A DNA stretch of 64,000 bases, taken from contig JAFQUM010000004.1 in assembly GCA_017408485.1 (NCBI GenBank), positions 53,096 through 117,095 of the forward strand, given 5' to 3'. This DNA comes from Clostridia bacterium (GTDB lineage Bacteria > Bacillota > Clostridia > Oscillospirales > Butyricicoccaceae). Each line of letters opens with the position of its first letter. The first letter of the stretch is position 1. Both the position numbers and the translations under genes were made by a program. The notes under the pieces are model-generated. The model made no database searches and was not told where the DNA came from. It saw nothing but the letters and a program-made list of their open reading frames with translations. Positions 8,473 to 16,629 of this stretch are shown here, one piece after another.

Positions 8473-8676
8473 TTATTTTTCAATTCCAAGTAAATAATCG
8501 GTAGTGGTCTTATAAAGCTCGGCAAGCTTAATAAGCACATCGGTGGGTATATCCCTGTGCCCGCGCTCATATCGGCTGTACTGAGATTGTTTCATTCCAA
8601 GGTAATCTGCAACCTGCTGTTGTGACAGGTCGTGATCCTCTCTTAAATCTCTTAACCTTGGATAATAATTGTTCAT
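8473..8676 (-). CDS. Small XRE-family HTH regulator (B)
   Basis: 67-aa classic XRE domain: LRDLREDHDLSQQQVADYLG, YSRYERGHRDIPTDVL and the KLAELYKTTTDYLLG tail. It resembles regulator D at 16630-16848 more than its neighbours A and C. It lies 15 bp upstream of A on the same strand, so the two are likely cotranscribed. Role as repressor or antitoxin-like protein is inferred from family and context. Confidence 0.88.
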   Translation of the reverse strand: MNNYYPRLRDLREDHDLSQQQVADYLGMKQSQYSRYERGHRDIPTDVLIKLAELYKTTTDYLLGIEK

Positions 8677-8723
8677 TTTTTCACCACCAACCCTATCAAA
8701 CTTCCGGTAATCAATATCAAAAA

Positions 8724-8748
8724 ATACACCTTGCCCCGCAAGATGTAT
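8724..8748 (-). terminator. Terminator hairpin, duplicated
   Basis: ATACACCTTGCccc GCAAGATGTAT (one stem mismatch) follows regulator C. The surrounding ~60 bp, including the end of the HTH gene, nearly repeat 8223-8275, which marks a local duplication. Confidence 0.6.
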
Positions 8749-8749
8749 T

Positions 8750-8950
8750 TTATTCGGGAATGTATTCCATTACGTCTTCAACCTTACAATTTAAAACGGA
8801 GCAAAGCTTATCTATGGTTACGGTCTTTATTACCATATTCTTTCTCAACCTATGCAATTGGGCGGGGTCTACACCATAATCTTTTATAAGCTTATACTGG
8901 CTTACACCCTTTTCTTTCATTGTTTTCCATAAAGGAGCGTAACTAATCAT
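8750..8950 (-). CDS. Small XRE-family HTH regulator (C), divergent from 55-aa gene
   Basis: 66 aa starting MISYAPLWKTMKEKGVSQY; the start at 8950 is set by GGGAGGAGATT upstream (a longer reading from 9046 lacks a ribosome site and crosses the divergent promoter). HTH_26-type domain, paralogue of A. It is transcribed away from the 55-aa gene at 9047 with a 96-bp shared control region, so it likely represses that promoter and itself. Tandem duplication with A is supported by the matching 3' flanks. Confidence 0.85.
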   Translation of the reverse strand: MISYAPLWKTMKEKGVSQYKLIKDYGVDPAQLHRLRKNMVIKTVTIDKLCSVLNCKVEDVMEYIPE

Positions 8951-8969
8951 AATAATCTCCTCCCTACTA

Positions 8970-8998
8970 TTGTATTTTATCCTTTGAGGAGATATAAT
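8970..8998 (+). promoter_or_regulatory. Promoter of 55-aa gene, with spacer palindrome
   Basis: TTGTAT (8970-8975), 17-bp spacer, TATAAT (8993-8998). The spacer contains TCCT-ttg-AGGA (8980-8990), a possible operator half-pair like the AGGA/TCCT operators at 16875 and 16900. A further near-palindrome GTGC-ttatac-GCAC is at 9005-9018. Confidence 0.6.
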
Positions 8999-9046
8999 AA
9001 TATTGTGCTTATACGCACTATAAACAATGACAGAAAGGGGATACAT

Positions 9047-9214
9047 ATGGACTTAAACTTTTTCAAGGATCATCTTTGGGATATGATCAATGAGGATGAC
9101 ACTTTGGATGTACGGGACATTATTTCCAACGACAAGGAAAACTGGTTCGAGGTTGAGGTATACGGCGGAAGTGTTTTCCGCATAACCATCACCGAAATAC
9201 CCACAGAAAAATAA
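9047..9214 (+). CDS. 55-aa acidic protein, XRE-module partner (copy 1)
   Basis: 55 residues beginning MDLNFFKDHLWDMINEDD and containing DIISNDKENWFEVEVYGGS. No known family recognised. A clear paralogue lies at 16993-17160, also divergent from an XRE gene. AGAAAGGGG precedes the ATG at 9047. The acidic, non-membrane composition fits an anti-repressor, a DNA mimic or a small antitoxin-like partner, but none of these is shown. The conservation of two copies in the same arrangement argues that it is a real gene. Confidence 0.75.
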   Translation: MDLNFFKDHLWDMINEDDTLDVRDIISNDKENWFEVEVYGGSVFRITITEIPTEK

Positions 9215-9227
9215 ACACACCTTTTAG

Positions 9228-9251
9228 GAAGACCGACACTTGTCGGCCTTC
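9228..9251 (+). terminator. Terminator after 55-aa gene
   Basis: GAAGACCGACA-ct-TGTCGGCCTTC (one mismatch) followed by TTTTTT. Confidence 0.75.
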
Positions 9252-9321
9252 TTTTTTCTACAATAAGCCCGTACATATTGTATTAATTAGCAATTTTCGG
9301 CATAAAAATACACAATAGGTA

Positions 9322-9351
9322 TTGAAGTTTTACTATGGCTTGTGGTAATAT
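9322..9351 (+). promoter_or_regulatory. Putative promoter of purine permease
   Basis: TTGAAG, 18-bp spacer, TAATAT. I looked for a purine riboswitch in the short leader (9352-9393) and saw none. Confidence 0.45.
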
Positions 9352-9393
9352 ATAGGCAGCGATTTCCAAAAAATAAATAGGAGAGATGAAAAA

Positions 9394-10800
9394 ATGAACA
9401 AGTTCTTCAAAATCTCAGAGCGCGGTTCAACCGTCAGAACTGAGATCATCGCGGGTCTGACTACATTCTTCGCTATGGCTTACATTCTTGTAGTTAACCC
9501 CAATCAGATCGTCGGATTCAGCTTCGGTGTTCCCGGTGTTGATGAAGTTTGGAATGCTGTTTACATTGCAACCATTATTGCATCTGTAATCGGTACACTG
9601 CTTTACGCATTCTATGCAAAGCTTCCCTTTGCACAGTCTTGCGGTATGGGCCTCAATTCCTTCTTCTTTACTTCTTTCGTTCTTCCCGAAGTTATCAAGG
9701 GCGCTGAAGGCGATGTAATCGGCGGATATCAGGCAGGTCTGGTTATTATCCTTGTTTCCGGTCTTATCTTCCTGGTTCTTTCCATCACCGGCGCACGCAG
9801 CTACATTGCAAAGGCAATGCCCGACTGCATTAAGAAAGCTATCCCCGCAGGTATTGGTCTGTTTATTGCGTTTATCGGCTTCCAGAATGTCGGTATCGTT
9901 CAGGACAACCCCTATACCCTTGTTCAGTTTGTTAAGCTTCAGGGCGTTGATTGGGCAGCCGTTGCCGCTCCCGTTGTTGCTCTGATCGGCTTTATTATTA
10001 TTGCTGTTCTCACAAAGCTTAACGTTAAGGGTTCCGTTCTTATCGGTATCCTTGCCACCTCTGTTATTTATTACCTTGCAACATGGACTCTTCCCAGCTT
10101 TGATATGACTTCTTTCGCAGAGCCCTTCAAAGATTTTGCTGAGATCGGTATCACCGGTGTATTCAAGATCGATTCTTGGAAGAATGCATTCACCGGCGAA
10201 GCTATCGGCGGCATCTTCTCTGCAATTATGCTGATCGTCACCTTCTGTCTGGTTGATATGTTCGACACCATCGGCACCCTTTACGGCACTGCTTCCGAAG
10301 CTGATATGCTTGACGAAAACGGCGACCCCATCGATGTTGACAAGGCTATGACCTGTGACTCCGTAGCAACCGTTGCAGGTGCTGTCTGCGGTACTTCCAC
10401 AGTTACCACCTTCGTTGAATCCGCTTCCGGTGTTGCGGCAGGCGGCAGAACCGGTCTTACCAGCTTGGTAACCTCTATCTGCTTTGCTCTGTGCCTCTTC
10501 CTTTCCCCCATCGCTTCCATCATTCCCGGCGCAGCAACCGCTCCCGCTCTTATCTTCGTCGGTGTTCTGATGATGAAGAACTTTGCCAAGGTAGATATGA
10601 ACGATATGAGAAGTGCAGTTCCCGCATTCCTCACCTTTGCTATGATGCCCCTTACATACTCCATCGCAAACGGCATCGGCATCGGCTCTATCGCTTATGT
10701 TCTTATCTCCCTCTTCACCGGCAAGTACACCAAGAAGGACATCCCCGTTACGATCATTGCTCTGCTCTTTGTTGCAAAGTTCGTATTCGGCACAATGTAA
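9394..10800 (+). CDS. NCS2 family purine permease (AzgA/PbuG type)
   Basis: 468-aa membrane transporter with 12-14 helices. The N-terminus ERGSTVRTEIIAGLTTFFAMAYI, the SCGMGLNSFF loop and the later CGTSTVTTFVESASGVAAGGRTG-like segment (with ESASG) are hallmarks of the adenine/guanine/hypoxanthine branch of NCS2 proton symporters. Single-gene unit with its own promoter and terminator. Purine salvage fits the window's complete de novo pathway. Base preference among adenine, guanine and hypoxanthine is not readable. Confidence 0.93.
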   Translation: MNKFFKISERGSTVRTEIIAGLTTFFAMAYILVVNPNQIVGFSFGVPGVDEVWNAVYIATIIASVIGTLLYAFYAKLPFAQSCGMGLNSFFFTSFVLPEVIKGAEGDVIGGYQAGLVIILVSGLIFLVLSITGARSYIAKAMPDCIKKAIPAGIGLFIAFIGFQNVGIVQDNPYTLVQFVKLQGVDWAAVAAPVVALIGFIIIAVLTKLNVKGSVLIGILATSVIYYLATWTLPSFDMTSFAEPFKDFAEIGITGVFKIDSWKNAFTGEAIGGIFSAIMLIVTFCLVDMFDTIGTLYGTASEADMLDENGDPIDVDKAMTCDSVATVAGAVCGTSTVTTFVESASGVAAGGRTGLTSLVTSICFALCLFLSPIASIIPGAATAPALIFVGVLMMKNFAKVDMNDMRSAVPAFLTFAMMPLTYSIANGIGIGSIAYVLISLFTGKYTKKDIPVTIIALLFVAKFVFGTM

Positions 10801-10822
10801 GCTTCAGCTTAAATTTAATAAC

Positions 10823-10856
10823 AAAAATCTCTGTCGGATATCCGGCAGAGATTTTT
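10823..10856 (+). terminator. Terminator after purine permease
   Basis: AAAAATCTCTGTCGGA pairs across a 2-base loop with TCCGGCAGAGATTTTT; T-run follows. Confidence 0.85.
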
Positions 10857-10960
10857 TTGCAATTTTGTAAAGTTTATGGTAAAAGTATATAGTGAATGCT
10901 GATGGACGGCGATGCATTCGGTGTGAAAGGCGCAATTTCGTGAAAGGTGTGTTTCCAACT

Positions 10961-11884
10961 ATGTTCCTAATTTCATTGACAAACGTTTTGCTGATGTTGG
11001 CTTATATAGTTCCCTCGTTTTTGCTCTGCAAGGCGAAAAAGGTCACTGCCGAGCATCTGCCCACATTGTCCACCATTCTTTTATATGTCTGCTCGCCCTG
11101 CCTTACCTTCGTTTCGGTGACGGCGCTTGAGTTTTCTAAGCAAAACCTTATTAACCTCGGTCTGTTTTTCCTTGTCACGCTGGTGCTTCAGGCGGCGGTC
11201 ATGGCGGTGATATTTCTCATCTTCCGCAAAAAATATGAAGAAAGCAAGTATCGCATATTTACTATGGGAACGGTTATGGGAAATGTTGGCTTTTTTGGTC
11301 TTCCCGTAATTCGTGCGTTGTTTCCCGACAGTCCCGAGGTAATGACCTATTCTGCCGCATTTGTGGTGTCGATGAATGTGCTTGTTTACACGGTGGGTGT
11401 TTTCTGCCTGACGCGTGACAAAAAATATATGTCCATAAAGCCCGCACTGCTCAACCCCACCACTATTGGCTTTGCCGTTGCGCTCCCCTTCTTTGTGACG
11501 GGCGCAACAGCATATCTGCCCGAAATAGTCAATAATGCCATCACCTTTGTGGGAAATATGTCCACTCCCCTTTGTATGTTCATTTTGGGAATCAGGCTGG
11601 CAAGCGTGTCCTTTAAAAAGCTGTTTGCAAGACCCTTTGTCTATCTCACCTGCCTGAGCAAGCTGCTTATTTTTCCCATTGTAAGCTATGCCGCGGTGTA
11701 CTTTCTCCCCTTGCCGCTGACATTTAAGGCGAGTGTGCTTATCCTTTCAGCCACTCCCTGCGCCAATATTATTCTCAGCCTTGCGGAAATACACAAAAGC
11801 GAGACCGAGCTAAGCGCCAACTGCGTTCTTGTAAGCACCCTGCTGTGCTTTTTGACCATTCCCCTTTTGACACTGCTTGTATAA
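10961..11884 (+). CDS. AEC family transporter (auxin efflux carrier-like)
   Basis: 307-aa protein with about ten hydrophobic helices, typical of bacterial AEC permeases for organic acids such as malate. Helices begin at MFLISLTNVLLMLAY and recur to the C-terminus; GTVMGNVGFFGLPVIRALFP contains the family's Gly-Pro rich segment. The frame opens upstream at 10892 but that stretch is hairpin-like repeat DNA; ATG at 10961 follows AAAGGTG with ~10-bp spacing. Substrate unknown. Confidence 0.85.
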   Translation: MFLISLTNVLLMLAYIVPSFLLCKAKKVTAEHLPTLSTILLYVCSPCLTFVSVTALEFSKQNLINLGLFFLVTLVLQAAVMAVIFLIFRKKYEESKYRIFTMGTVMGNVGFFGLPVIRALFPDSPEVMTYSAAFVVSMNVLVYTVGVFCLTRDKKYMSIKPALLNPTTIGFAVALPFFVTGATAYLPEIVNNAITFVGNMSTPLCMFILGIRLASVSFKKLFARPFVYLTCLSKLLIFPIVSYAAVYFLPLPLTFKASVLILSATPCANIILSLAEIHKSETELSANCVLVSTLLCFLTIPLLTLLV

Positions 11885-11885
11885 A

Positions 11886-11921
11886 ATAAGCTATGACCGA
11901 CAAACTTCGGTCATAGCTTAT
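11886..11921. terminator. Bidirectional terminator
   Basis: ATAAGCTATGACCGA/TCGGTCATAGCTTAT, perfect 15-bp stem between converging genes. Confidence 0.85.
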
Positions 11922-11934
11922 ACTATTCTTTCTG

Positions 11935-12633
11935 TTATTTTTCTAATATTTCACTTTTGGCGGCGCGGCGGGCAATATTCCAAAGCGTTGCGGCGGTATC
12001 GGGATCTAATTCCCAAGGTGAAACAGTTTCAAAATCTGTGCCGAACACCTTTGCAAAGCAGGTGCAGGCAACCAAATAGCTTCCCGCCTTGCTATGATGG
12101 GCACGATCGGGACCGTATGGGTCAATAGTTGGGCACTCTTCTATGCACAGATCAAATGCCCTTGATACATCGGCGCAGGGCACATTGAGCAAAGCACCCA
12201 AAATGCCGAAAAAGTCACGGAATATCCTCCCCTGCAGCTTGCGGTCGGCACCCTTTTTTTCATATTCATAGGCAGTCCTTATATAAAAATACGGCTTTGC
12301 GCCCACTTGCCTTGCCATTTCAACAAGCTTTTTTGCGGCGGCGGCACATTTTATTCGGGCATTTTCTTGGGGATATCTGCCGTCCGTCCCCAAAAGCACA
12401 TTGCCGTTTTCCTGAAAGAAAACTATGGTGGGCCTAAACTCTGCAAGCTTATTTATAAGCTCCTTGCCGCATTCTTCTTGCGGATCGGAGTGCTGAACAA
12501 GTCGCATAGAATCGGGCGCTTCTTTCTCGCATAAACAGTCTATCCCCACACTTTGAGCTATATGCTCAAATATCTTGGGCATATCGTTGACATGGGTTCC
12601 GCTATTTCCCACAAAGAGAACTCGATAGTTCAT
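11935..12633 (-). CDS. SGNH/GDSL-type hydrolase-like protein
   Basis: 232 aa, no signal peptide. Block I reads VLFVGNSGTHVNDMP (GNS in place of GDS, nucleophile Ser11), block III QENGN, and the C-terminal catalytic pair is in DRAHHSKAG (Asp/His). This pattern resembles the DUF4886-type SGNH proteins that act as esterases or acetylhydrolases. AAAGGACG precedes the ATG. Single-gene unit. Substrate unknown. Confidence 0.72.
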   Translation of the reverse strand: MNYRVLFVGNSGTHVNDMPKIFEHIAQSVGIDCLCEKEAPDSMRLVQHSDPQEECGKELINKLAEFRPTIVFFQENGNVLLGTDGRYPQENARIKCAAAAKKLVEMARQVGAKPYFYIRTAYEYEKKGADRKLQGRIFRDFFGILGALLNVPCADVSRAFDLCIEECPTIDPYGPDRAHHSKAGSYLVACTCFAKVFGTDFETVSPWELDPDTAATLWNIARRAAKSEILEK

Positions 12634-12697
12634 ATAAAACGTCCTTTCAATGCTGCTATTTTCTGTATAATAACACCATTTCTTTCACTTTACAAGC

Positions 12698-12730
12698 AAA
12701 AACGGACTTGCGTAACGCAAGTCCGTTTTT
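12698..12730 (-). terminator. Terminator after solute-binding protein gene
   Basis: AAAAACGGACTTGCG-taa-CGCAAGTCCGTTTTT, perfect 15-bp stem, just past the stop at 12743 on the minus strand. Confidence 0.88.
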
Positions 12731-12742
12731 ATAGTTTAAATC

Positions 12743-14518
12743 TCACTCAACGATCTCAGCGTAGTATTCACCGAAGCCGTAGCCGTTGATATATTCCTTA
12801 ACTGCCAGCTTAACTCTTGAAGAGAACAGCATCTTGGAGGGCAGCTCGTAAATGGGGATACGGATATATGTATCCTTGACGAGCATCTTTTCCATTTCAA
12901 GGCAGACCTCGACCTGCTTAGCCTCGTCGTCGGTCTGGATAGCTTCCTGAGCCTGCTTGTAAAGCTGACGGAACTTTTCGGTAGAGCCCTCGGGCAGGGT
13001 CTCCCAAACAAATATCTGTCCTGTGGAGCGATCGGGCTCCCAGAATGCCATAGTGTCTATGGGCTCATCGGAGGGCAACAGAGAACCAAGGTTGAACTCA
13101 TAGGAGGTGGGGTTGTTTTTATCCCATCTACGCAATGTGTATGCAACATTGGAAGGAACGGCACGCAATGTCATATCGATTCCGTCAAGGCTGTCCATCT
13201 GCTTCTGGAATATTTCAACGGAAGCACGGGTATGTGTACCTGCTTCGTTGTAGTAGGTCTCAAAGGTCATAACACTGTCGGTGACCTTGCATTCTTCCTT
13301 AGCCTGAGTAATAAGCTGAGTTGCCTTTGCCTTGTCGTGAACAGTGTAGGGATCATCTGCCCAATCTACGGGAACATCTAGTATGGACTTACCTGTTGCC
13401 TTCTCAGCAATAACGCCGCGGCGGTAGAGACGGACACTGGGGAAGCCGCCCAGCATATTACCAAACTCAACACGGTCAATTCCGTAATGGATAGCTTCAC
13501 GGAACTTCAGATTGCCCAAAATGGTGTTGTACTTGGGGTTACCGTTGTTGATAAAGGTATATGTAATAGAGTCATTGTAGTAGAGATTTACACGGGGGTC
13601 TTCTTCAAACTGCTCCCACTGCTGATAGAGCAGATCAAGACGGTCAAGCTGACCTGCCTGGAACAGCTCAAGAGCGGTGTTGGAGTCGGGAACAACATAA
13701 TACTCGATCTTGCCAAGCTTGATATCCTCAGCCTTTACATAATCGGGGTTACGGATCATAGTGATCTTTCCGTCGGGGATCCACTCGGTAAGGATATATT
13801 CACCGGAGCTTGCCCAGGTTTCAAAGCTTGTGCCGTAATCGCACCAGCTTCTGTCGTCGCCCATACATGCTTCGTACAGAGGCTCATAAACCATATACAA
13901 GCAGGACTGATGGCCCATAAAGTCCATAACTGCATCCTGTCTTGCGGGAGCAACTGTGGTGATCTCGACCGTGAAATCGTCGATCTTCTTGATACCTACA
14001 TCCTCCCAAGCAACCTCGATGCCTGTCATATACTGCTGCTGATATTCATCAGCATTGACAATACGCAGATAGTTACTGTTGGTGATCATAGAGGCGTTAA
14101 CATTCAGCAGATCGGGGTCGATACACATCTTGAAGGTGTACATAACTGTATCTGCGTTCATCTGAGCATTCTTGCCTGCGGTGGGACCGTAATCTGCCCA
14201 ATAATAATCCTGACGAATGGGAATACGCCAAACCTTGCCCTCTTCGTCCATCTGAATGGGCTTTTCGGCGGCAAGCTGACAATCCTTTACATAACCATCA
14301 CCGGTCTCATTGATGAAGCTCTTGTAAAGAACGGTCTGCAGGGGCTTTGCAACCTTGAGAGCATCGTTCTTAACTACAACATTAAGTGTAGGAACCGATG
14401 CATTGATGTAGTCACGGTAGGTTCCGTAAGTGGCCTTGGGATCTTTTGTGCTGCTACAGCCCGCAAAAGCCGCAACCAACATAATAGCCGCCAGAATAAG
14501 CGCCAACGCTTTTTTCAT
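12743..14518 (-). CDS. ABC transporter solute-binding lipoprotein, family 5
   Basis: 591-aa lipoprotein. The signal ends in the lipobox AFAGC (Cys at about 21). The mature part fits family-5 oligopeptide/nickel binding proteins: an N-terminal VLYKSFINETG region, the long central peptide-binding lobes and the REAIHYGIDRVEFGNML motif. AGGAGG precedes the ATG. No permease or ATPase genes adjoin it, so it must work with transporter parts coded elsewhere. Ligand not readable. Confidence 0.88.
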   Translation of the reverse strand: MKKALALILAAIMLVAAFAGCSSTKDPKATYGTYRDYINASVPTLNVVVKNDALKVAKPLQTVLYKSFINETGDGYVKDCQLAAEKPIQMDEEGKVWRIPIRQDYYWADYGPTAGKNAQMNADTVMYTFKMCIDPDLLNVNASMITNSNYLRIVNADEYQQQYMTGIEVAWEDVGIKKIDDFTVEITTVAPARQDAVMDFMGHQSCLYMVYEPLYEACMGDDRSWCDYGTSFETWASSGEYILTEWIPDGKITMIRNPDYVKAEDIKLGKIEYYVVPDSNTALELFQAGQLDRLDLLYQQWEQFEEDPRVNLYYNDSITYTFINNGNPKYNTILGNLKFREAIHYGIDRVEFGNMLGGFPSVRLYRRGVIAEKATGKSILDVPVDWADDPYTVHDKAKATQLITQAKEECKVTDSVMTFETYYNEAGTHTRASVEIFQKQMDSLDGIDMTLRAVPSNVAYTLRRWDKNNPTSYEFNLGSLLPSDEPIDTMAFWEPDRSTGQIFVWETLPEGSTEKFRQLYKQAQEAIQTDDEAKQVEVCLEMEKMLVKDTYIRIPIYELPSKMLFSSRVKLAVKEYINGYGFGEYYAEIVE

Positions 14519-14642
14519 AATCTTTCCTCCTGTTTTCTTCCATAATATACAGACTATACCCGCATATTATAAAAATTATAATTGCACCTTCAGTATAGCA
14601 TAGCTTAACATTTTTGTAAAGATTTTCTGCTGATATATAAAA

Positions 14643-14670
14643 AACGAGGGACGGAAGATCCGTCCCTCGT
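14643..14670 (-). terminator. Terminator after unknown lipoprotein
   Basis: ACGAGGGACGGA-agat-CCGTCCCTCGT with a T-run on the minus strand. Confidence 0.82.
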
Positions 14671-14685
14671 AATGGGTAGTATTTC

Positions 14686-15492
14686 TTACTGTGCGGGAGC
14701 CTCGGTGGGATACTCGTGGAGGCTATACTTCATTCCGCCGAACATTACGGACTCATTGTAGAGGTCGCAACGAACGATGAAGTACCAACCGGAAGAAAAG
14801 TCTTCTCTGGTGAACATCAGGCTGTCCTGACCGGTGATGGAGGTATCATTCCACTTGGGGATGAACCAGCCGCCCTCGTTGAGCAGGTAGGTGTTGGTGA
14901 GGCCGCCCCAGTTGGTAGCGGTGATGTCGAACTCTGTGCCATCAGGCATCTTCATATGAGTTGCATCGGGGAAGGTGATCTCGTCAAGCTTTACGCAGTA
15001 AGCGGTCTTCTTTTCGGGAGCCTTGATGACCTTAATGTTAGCTTCGTCAGAAACATCAAGAACAACGGTTGCACCCAGGTACTCCCAAGGATGACCCTCG
15101 AGGCCCAACAGAGACCAGTCGATCTCAAAGTTCTTATTACGCTTTGTAGCAGCAGAATTGTAAGAGCCGATCTGAACCTTACCTGCGGCAGCTCTGACGC
15201 CCATACGAGCATCACCGGACTGACCAACCTTCTCGATAACGAGGGTGTAGTAATCGGTCATATCAAGAACGCCAACAAAGGTCTTGCCGTCAGCTGCGAG
15301 GCCGGGCTTGCTGTAATCAACAGTGGGCTCTTCGGGCTTGCCGGGCTCTTCGGGCTCTTCGGGCTTGCCGGGCTCTTCGGGGTTTTCGGGGGTGTTGTCG
15401 GGAGATGCGGGCTCTTCGGGCTTTTCGCCGCAAGCTGCAAATACTGCAACACACATAATGAGTGCTAAAAGCAGAGCAATGATCTTTTTCAT
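14686..15492 (-). CDS. Lipoprotein with Pro-Glu spacer, function unknown
   Basis: 268 aa. Lipobox AVFAAC (Cys about 20), then a ~40-residue spacer of PEEPGKPEEP-type repeats, then a ~200-residue domain I do not recognise, with GVLDMTDYYTLVIEKVGQSG and GGWFIPKWNDTSITGQD. The spacer DNA is a run of near-identical CTTCGGG repeats, prone to length change. The spacer would lift the domain through the cell wall. AAGGAGAAG precedes the ATG. Single-gene unit between terminators. Confidence 0.75.
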   Translation of the reverse strand: MKKIIALLLALIMCVAVFAACGEKPEEPASPDNTPENPEEPGKPEEPEEPGKPEEPTVDYSKPGLAADGKTFVGVLDMTDYYTLVIEKVGQSGDARMGVRAAAGKVQIGSYNSAATKRNKNFEIDWSLLGLEGHPWEYLGATVVLDVSDEANIKVIKAPEKKTAYCVKLDEITFPDATHMKMPDGTEFDITATNWGGLTNTYLLNEGGWFIPKWNDTSITGQDSLMFTREDFSSGWYFIVRCDLYNESVMFGGMKYSLHEYPTEAPAQ

Positions 15493-15640
15493 GATTCTTC
15501 TCCTTTTTTTAAAGTGATGATATACTGTAAGTATACAACTTTATTATAAAATATGCAACCCTTTGCCAACCATAATATTTTGGGTCAGATTTTTATAACA
15601 TCAGTCAGGCAATTATCTCCTTTTTTTGTGATAAAATCAC

Positions 15641-15668
15641 TGTACATCTCCTTTAAACGGGGTATAAT
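15641..15668 (+). promoter_or_regulatory. Promoter of flavin reductase-rubredoxin gene
   Basis: TGTACA, 16-bp spacer, perfect TATAAT (15663-15668). The rest of the 215-bp gap (15493-15707) is AT-rich with no other feature seen. Confidence 0.55.
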
Positions 15669-15707
15669 AGTATCATAAACAGATTACATAACAATGGAGG
15701 ACTCAAT

Positions 15708-16319
15708 ATGAGCATCGACAGCAAGGTAATGAGAAATATCGGCTACGGACTTTATGCCGTCACCTGCAAGGAGGGCGACAAGGATAACGGACTTATTGTA
15801 AATACATTGGTTCAGGTGACAAGCGAGCCCCTGAGGGTATCGGTCTGCATCAACAAGGATAACTATTCCCACGATATGATAAAGAATACGGGAGTTATGA
15901 ATATATCCTGCATTTCTCAGTCTGCACCCTTTGATCTGTTCAAGGCGTTGGGCTTTTCCAGCGGAAGAGATACCGACAAGCTTGCAGGTCTTAAATATTT
16001 CCGTTCGGAAAACGGAATTGCCGTGCTCAGCGAAAATATAAACTGCTTTATGTCCCTTAAGGTCTTCCAATATATAGATCTCGGCACCCACGGAATGTTT
16101 ATCTGCGATGTCACCGAAAGCGCCGTGATAAACAAGGAAGAGACTATGAGCTACAGCTACTACCACGCAAATGTAAAGCCCAAGCCCGAGGCAAAGAAGA
16201 GCGACAAAAAGACCTTTGTCTGCCGCATTTGCGGATATGTCCACGAGGGCGAAAGCCTTCCCGCGGATTTTGTGTGCCCGTGGTGTAAGCACGGCGCCGA
16301 AGACTTTGAGGAAAGATAA
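15708..16319 (+). CDS. Flavin reductase-like protein with C-terminal rubredoxin (Hrb type)
   Basis: 203 aa. Residues ~1-150 form an FMN-binding flavin reductase-like split barrel (VMRNIGYGLYAVTCKEGDKDN start). Residues ~165-203 form a short rubredoxin knuckle pair, CRICGYVHEG and CPWCKHGAEDF. This order matches the high-molecular-weight rubredoxins of acetogens that pass electrons from NAD(P)H to oxygen- or NO-reducing flavodiiron proteins. Likely role: oxidative stress defence in an anaerobe (family knowledge). ATGGAGG precedes the ATG. Confidence 0.88.
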   Translation: MSIDSKVMRNIGYGLYAVTCKEGDKDNGLIVNTLVQVTSEPLRVSVCINKDNYSHDMIKNTGVMNISCISQSAPFDLFKALGFSSGRDTDKLAGLKYFRSENGIAVLSENINCFMSLKVFQYIDLGTHGMFICDVTESAVINKEETMSYSYYHANVKPKPEAKKSDKKTFVCRICGYVHEGESLPADFVCPWCKHGAEDFEER

Positions 16320-16330
16320 AAAAATATGTC

Positions 16331-16354
16331 GGTGACCAACAACTGTTGGTCACC
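16331..16354 (+). terminator. Terminator with shared GACCAACAA core
   Basis: GGTGACCAACAA/CTGTTGGTCACC, one central mismatch, then TTTTCTTT. Same core as 8178 and 16601, with different outer pairs. Confidence 0.8.
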
Positions 16355-16362
16355 TTTTCTTT

Positions 16363-16463
16363 GGAGTTTATCTTTTGCGTTGAATACGTCGTATCGTTCG
16401 CTCGCCGTACACAGAGTACTGTCTTCGCTCACATTACTCGTCTCACCGCAAAATCTAAACTCC
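16363..16463 (+). repeat. 3'-end element, copy 2 (101 bp)
   Basis: End stem GGAGTTTATCTTTTGCG against CGCAAAATCTAAACTCC. Core GCCGTACACAGAGTACTGTCT-like segment (16421-16441) and ACTCGTCTCACCGC match the other copies. It follows the rubredoxin gene by 44 bp in the same orientation as that gene. Confidence 0.75.
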
Positions 16464-16600
16464 TCCTAATCATTGTTACTCTCTTGCAGCGAATGCTCGC
16501 CGTTCACTGTAGGAATCGGCGTCCTCGACGCCCCGCAACTCAAACAAACTTTCCCCATTGTGATATATTTGTCACAATCCAACATTTCAACCCATCAAAA
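16464..16600. other. Intergenic region with palindromes
   Basis: Contains GGCGTCCTCGACGCC (16519-16533) and ATTGTGA-N8-TCACAAT (16557-16578). The latter looks like a regulator site but its half-site spacing is too wide for a CRP box. No gene seen. Confidence 0.45.
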
Positions 16601-16628
16601 AAGATGACCAACAATTGTTGGTCATCTT
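16601..16628 (-). terminator. Terminator of XRE regulator D
   Basis: A perfect 28-bp palindrome around GACCAACAATTGTTGGTC, followed on the minus strand by TTTTTT, 2 bp past the stop codon. Confidence 0.85.
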
Positions 16629-16629
16629 T

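Noticed and set aside
9260..9393. Purine riboswitch before the NCS2 permease
   Set aside because: The conserved purine-aptamer loops were not found and the leader after the promoter is too short.
13487..14545. Long plus-strand frame (352 codons) opposite the solute-binding protein
   Set aside because: It is a codon-bias shadow of a gene with a signal peptide, clear family motifs, ribosome site and terminator on the other strand.
16557..16578. CRP-type binding site
   Set aside because: TGTGA and TCACA are separated by 8 bp, not 6, and there is no promoter for it to control nearby.
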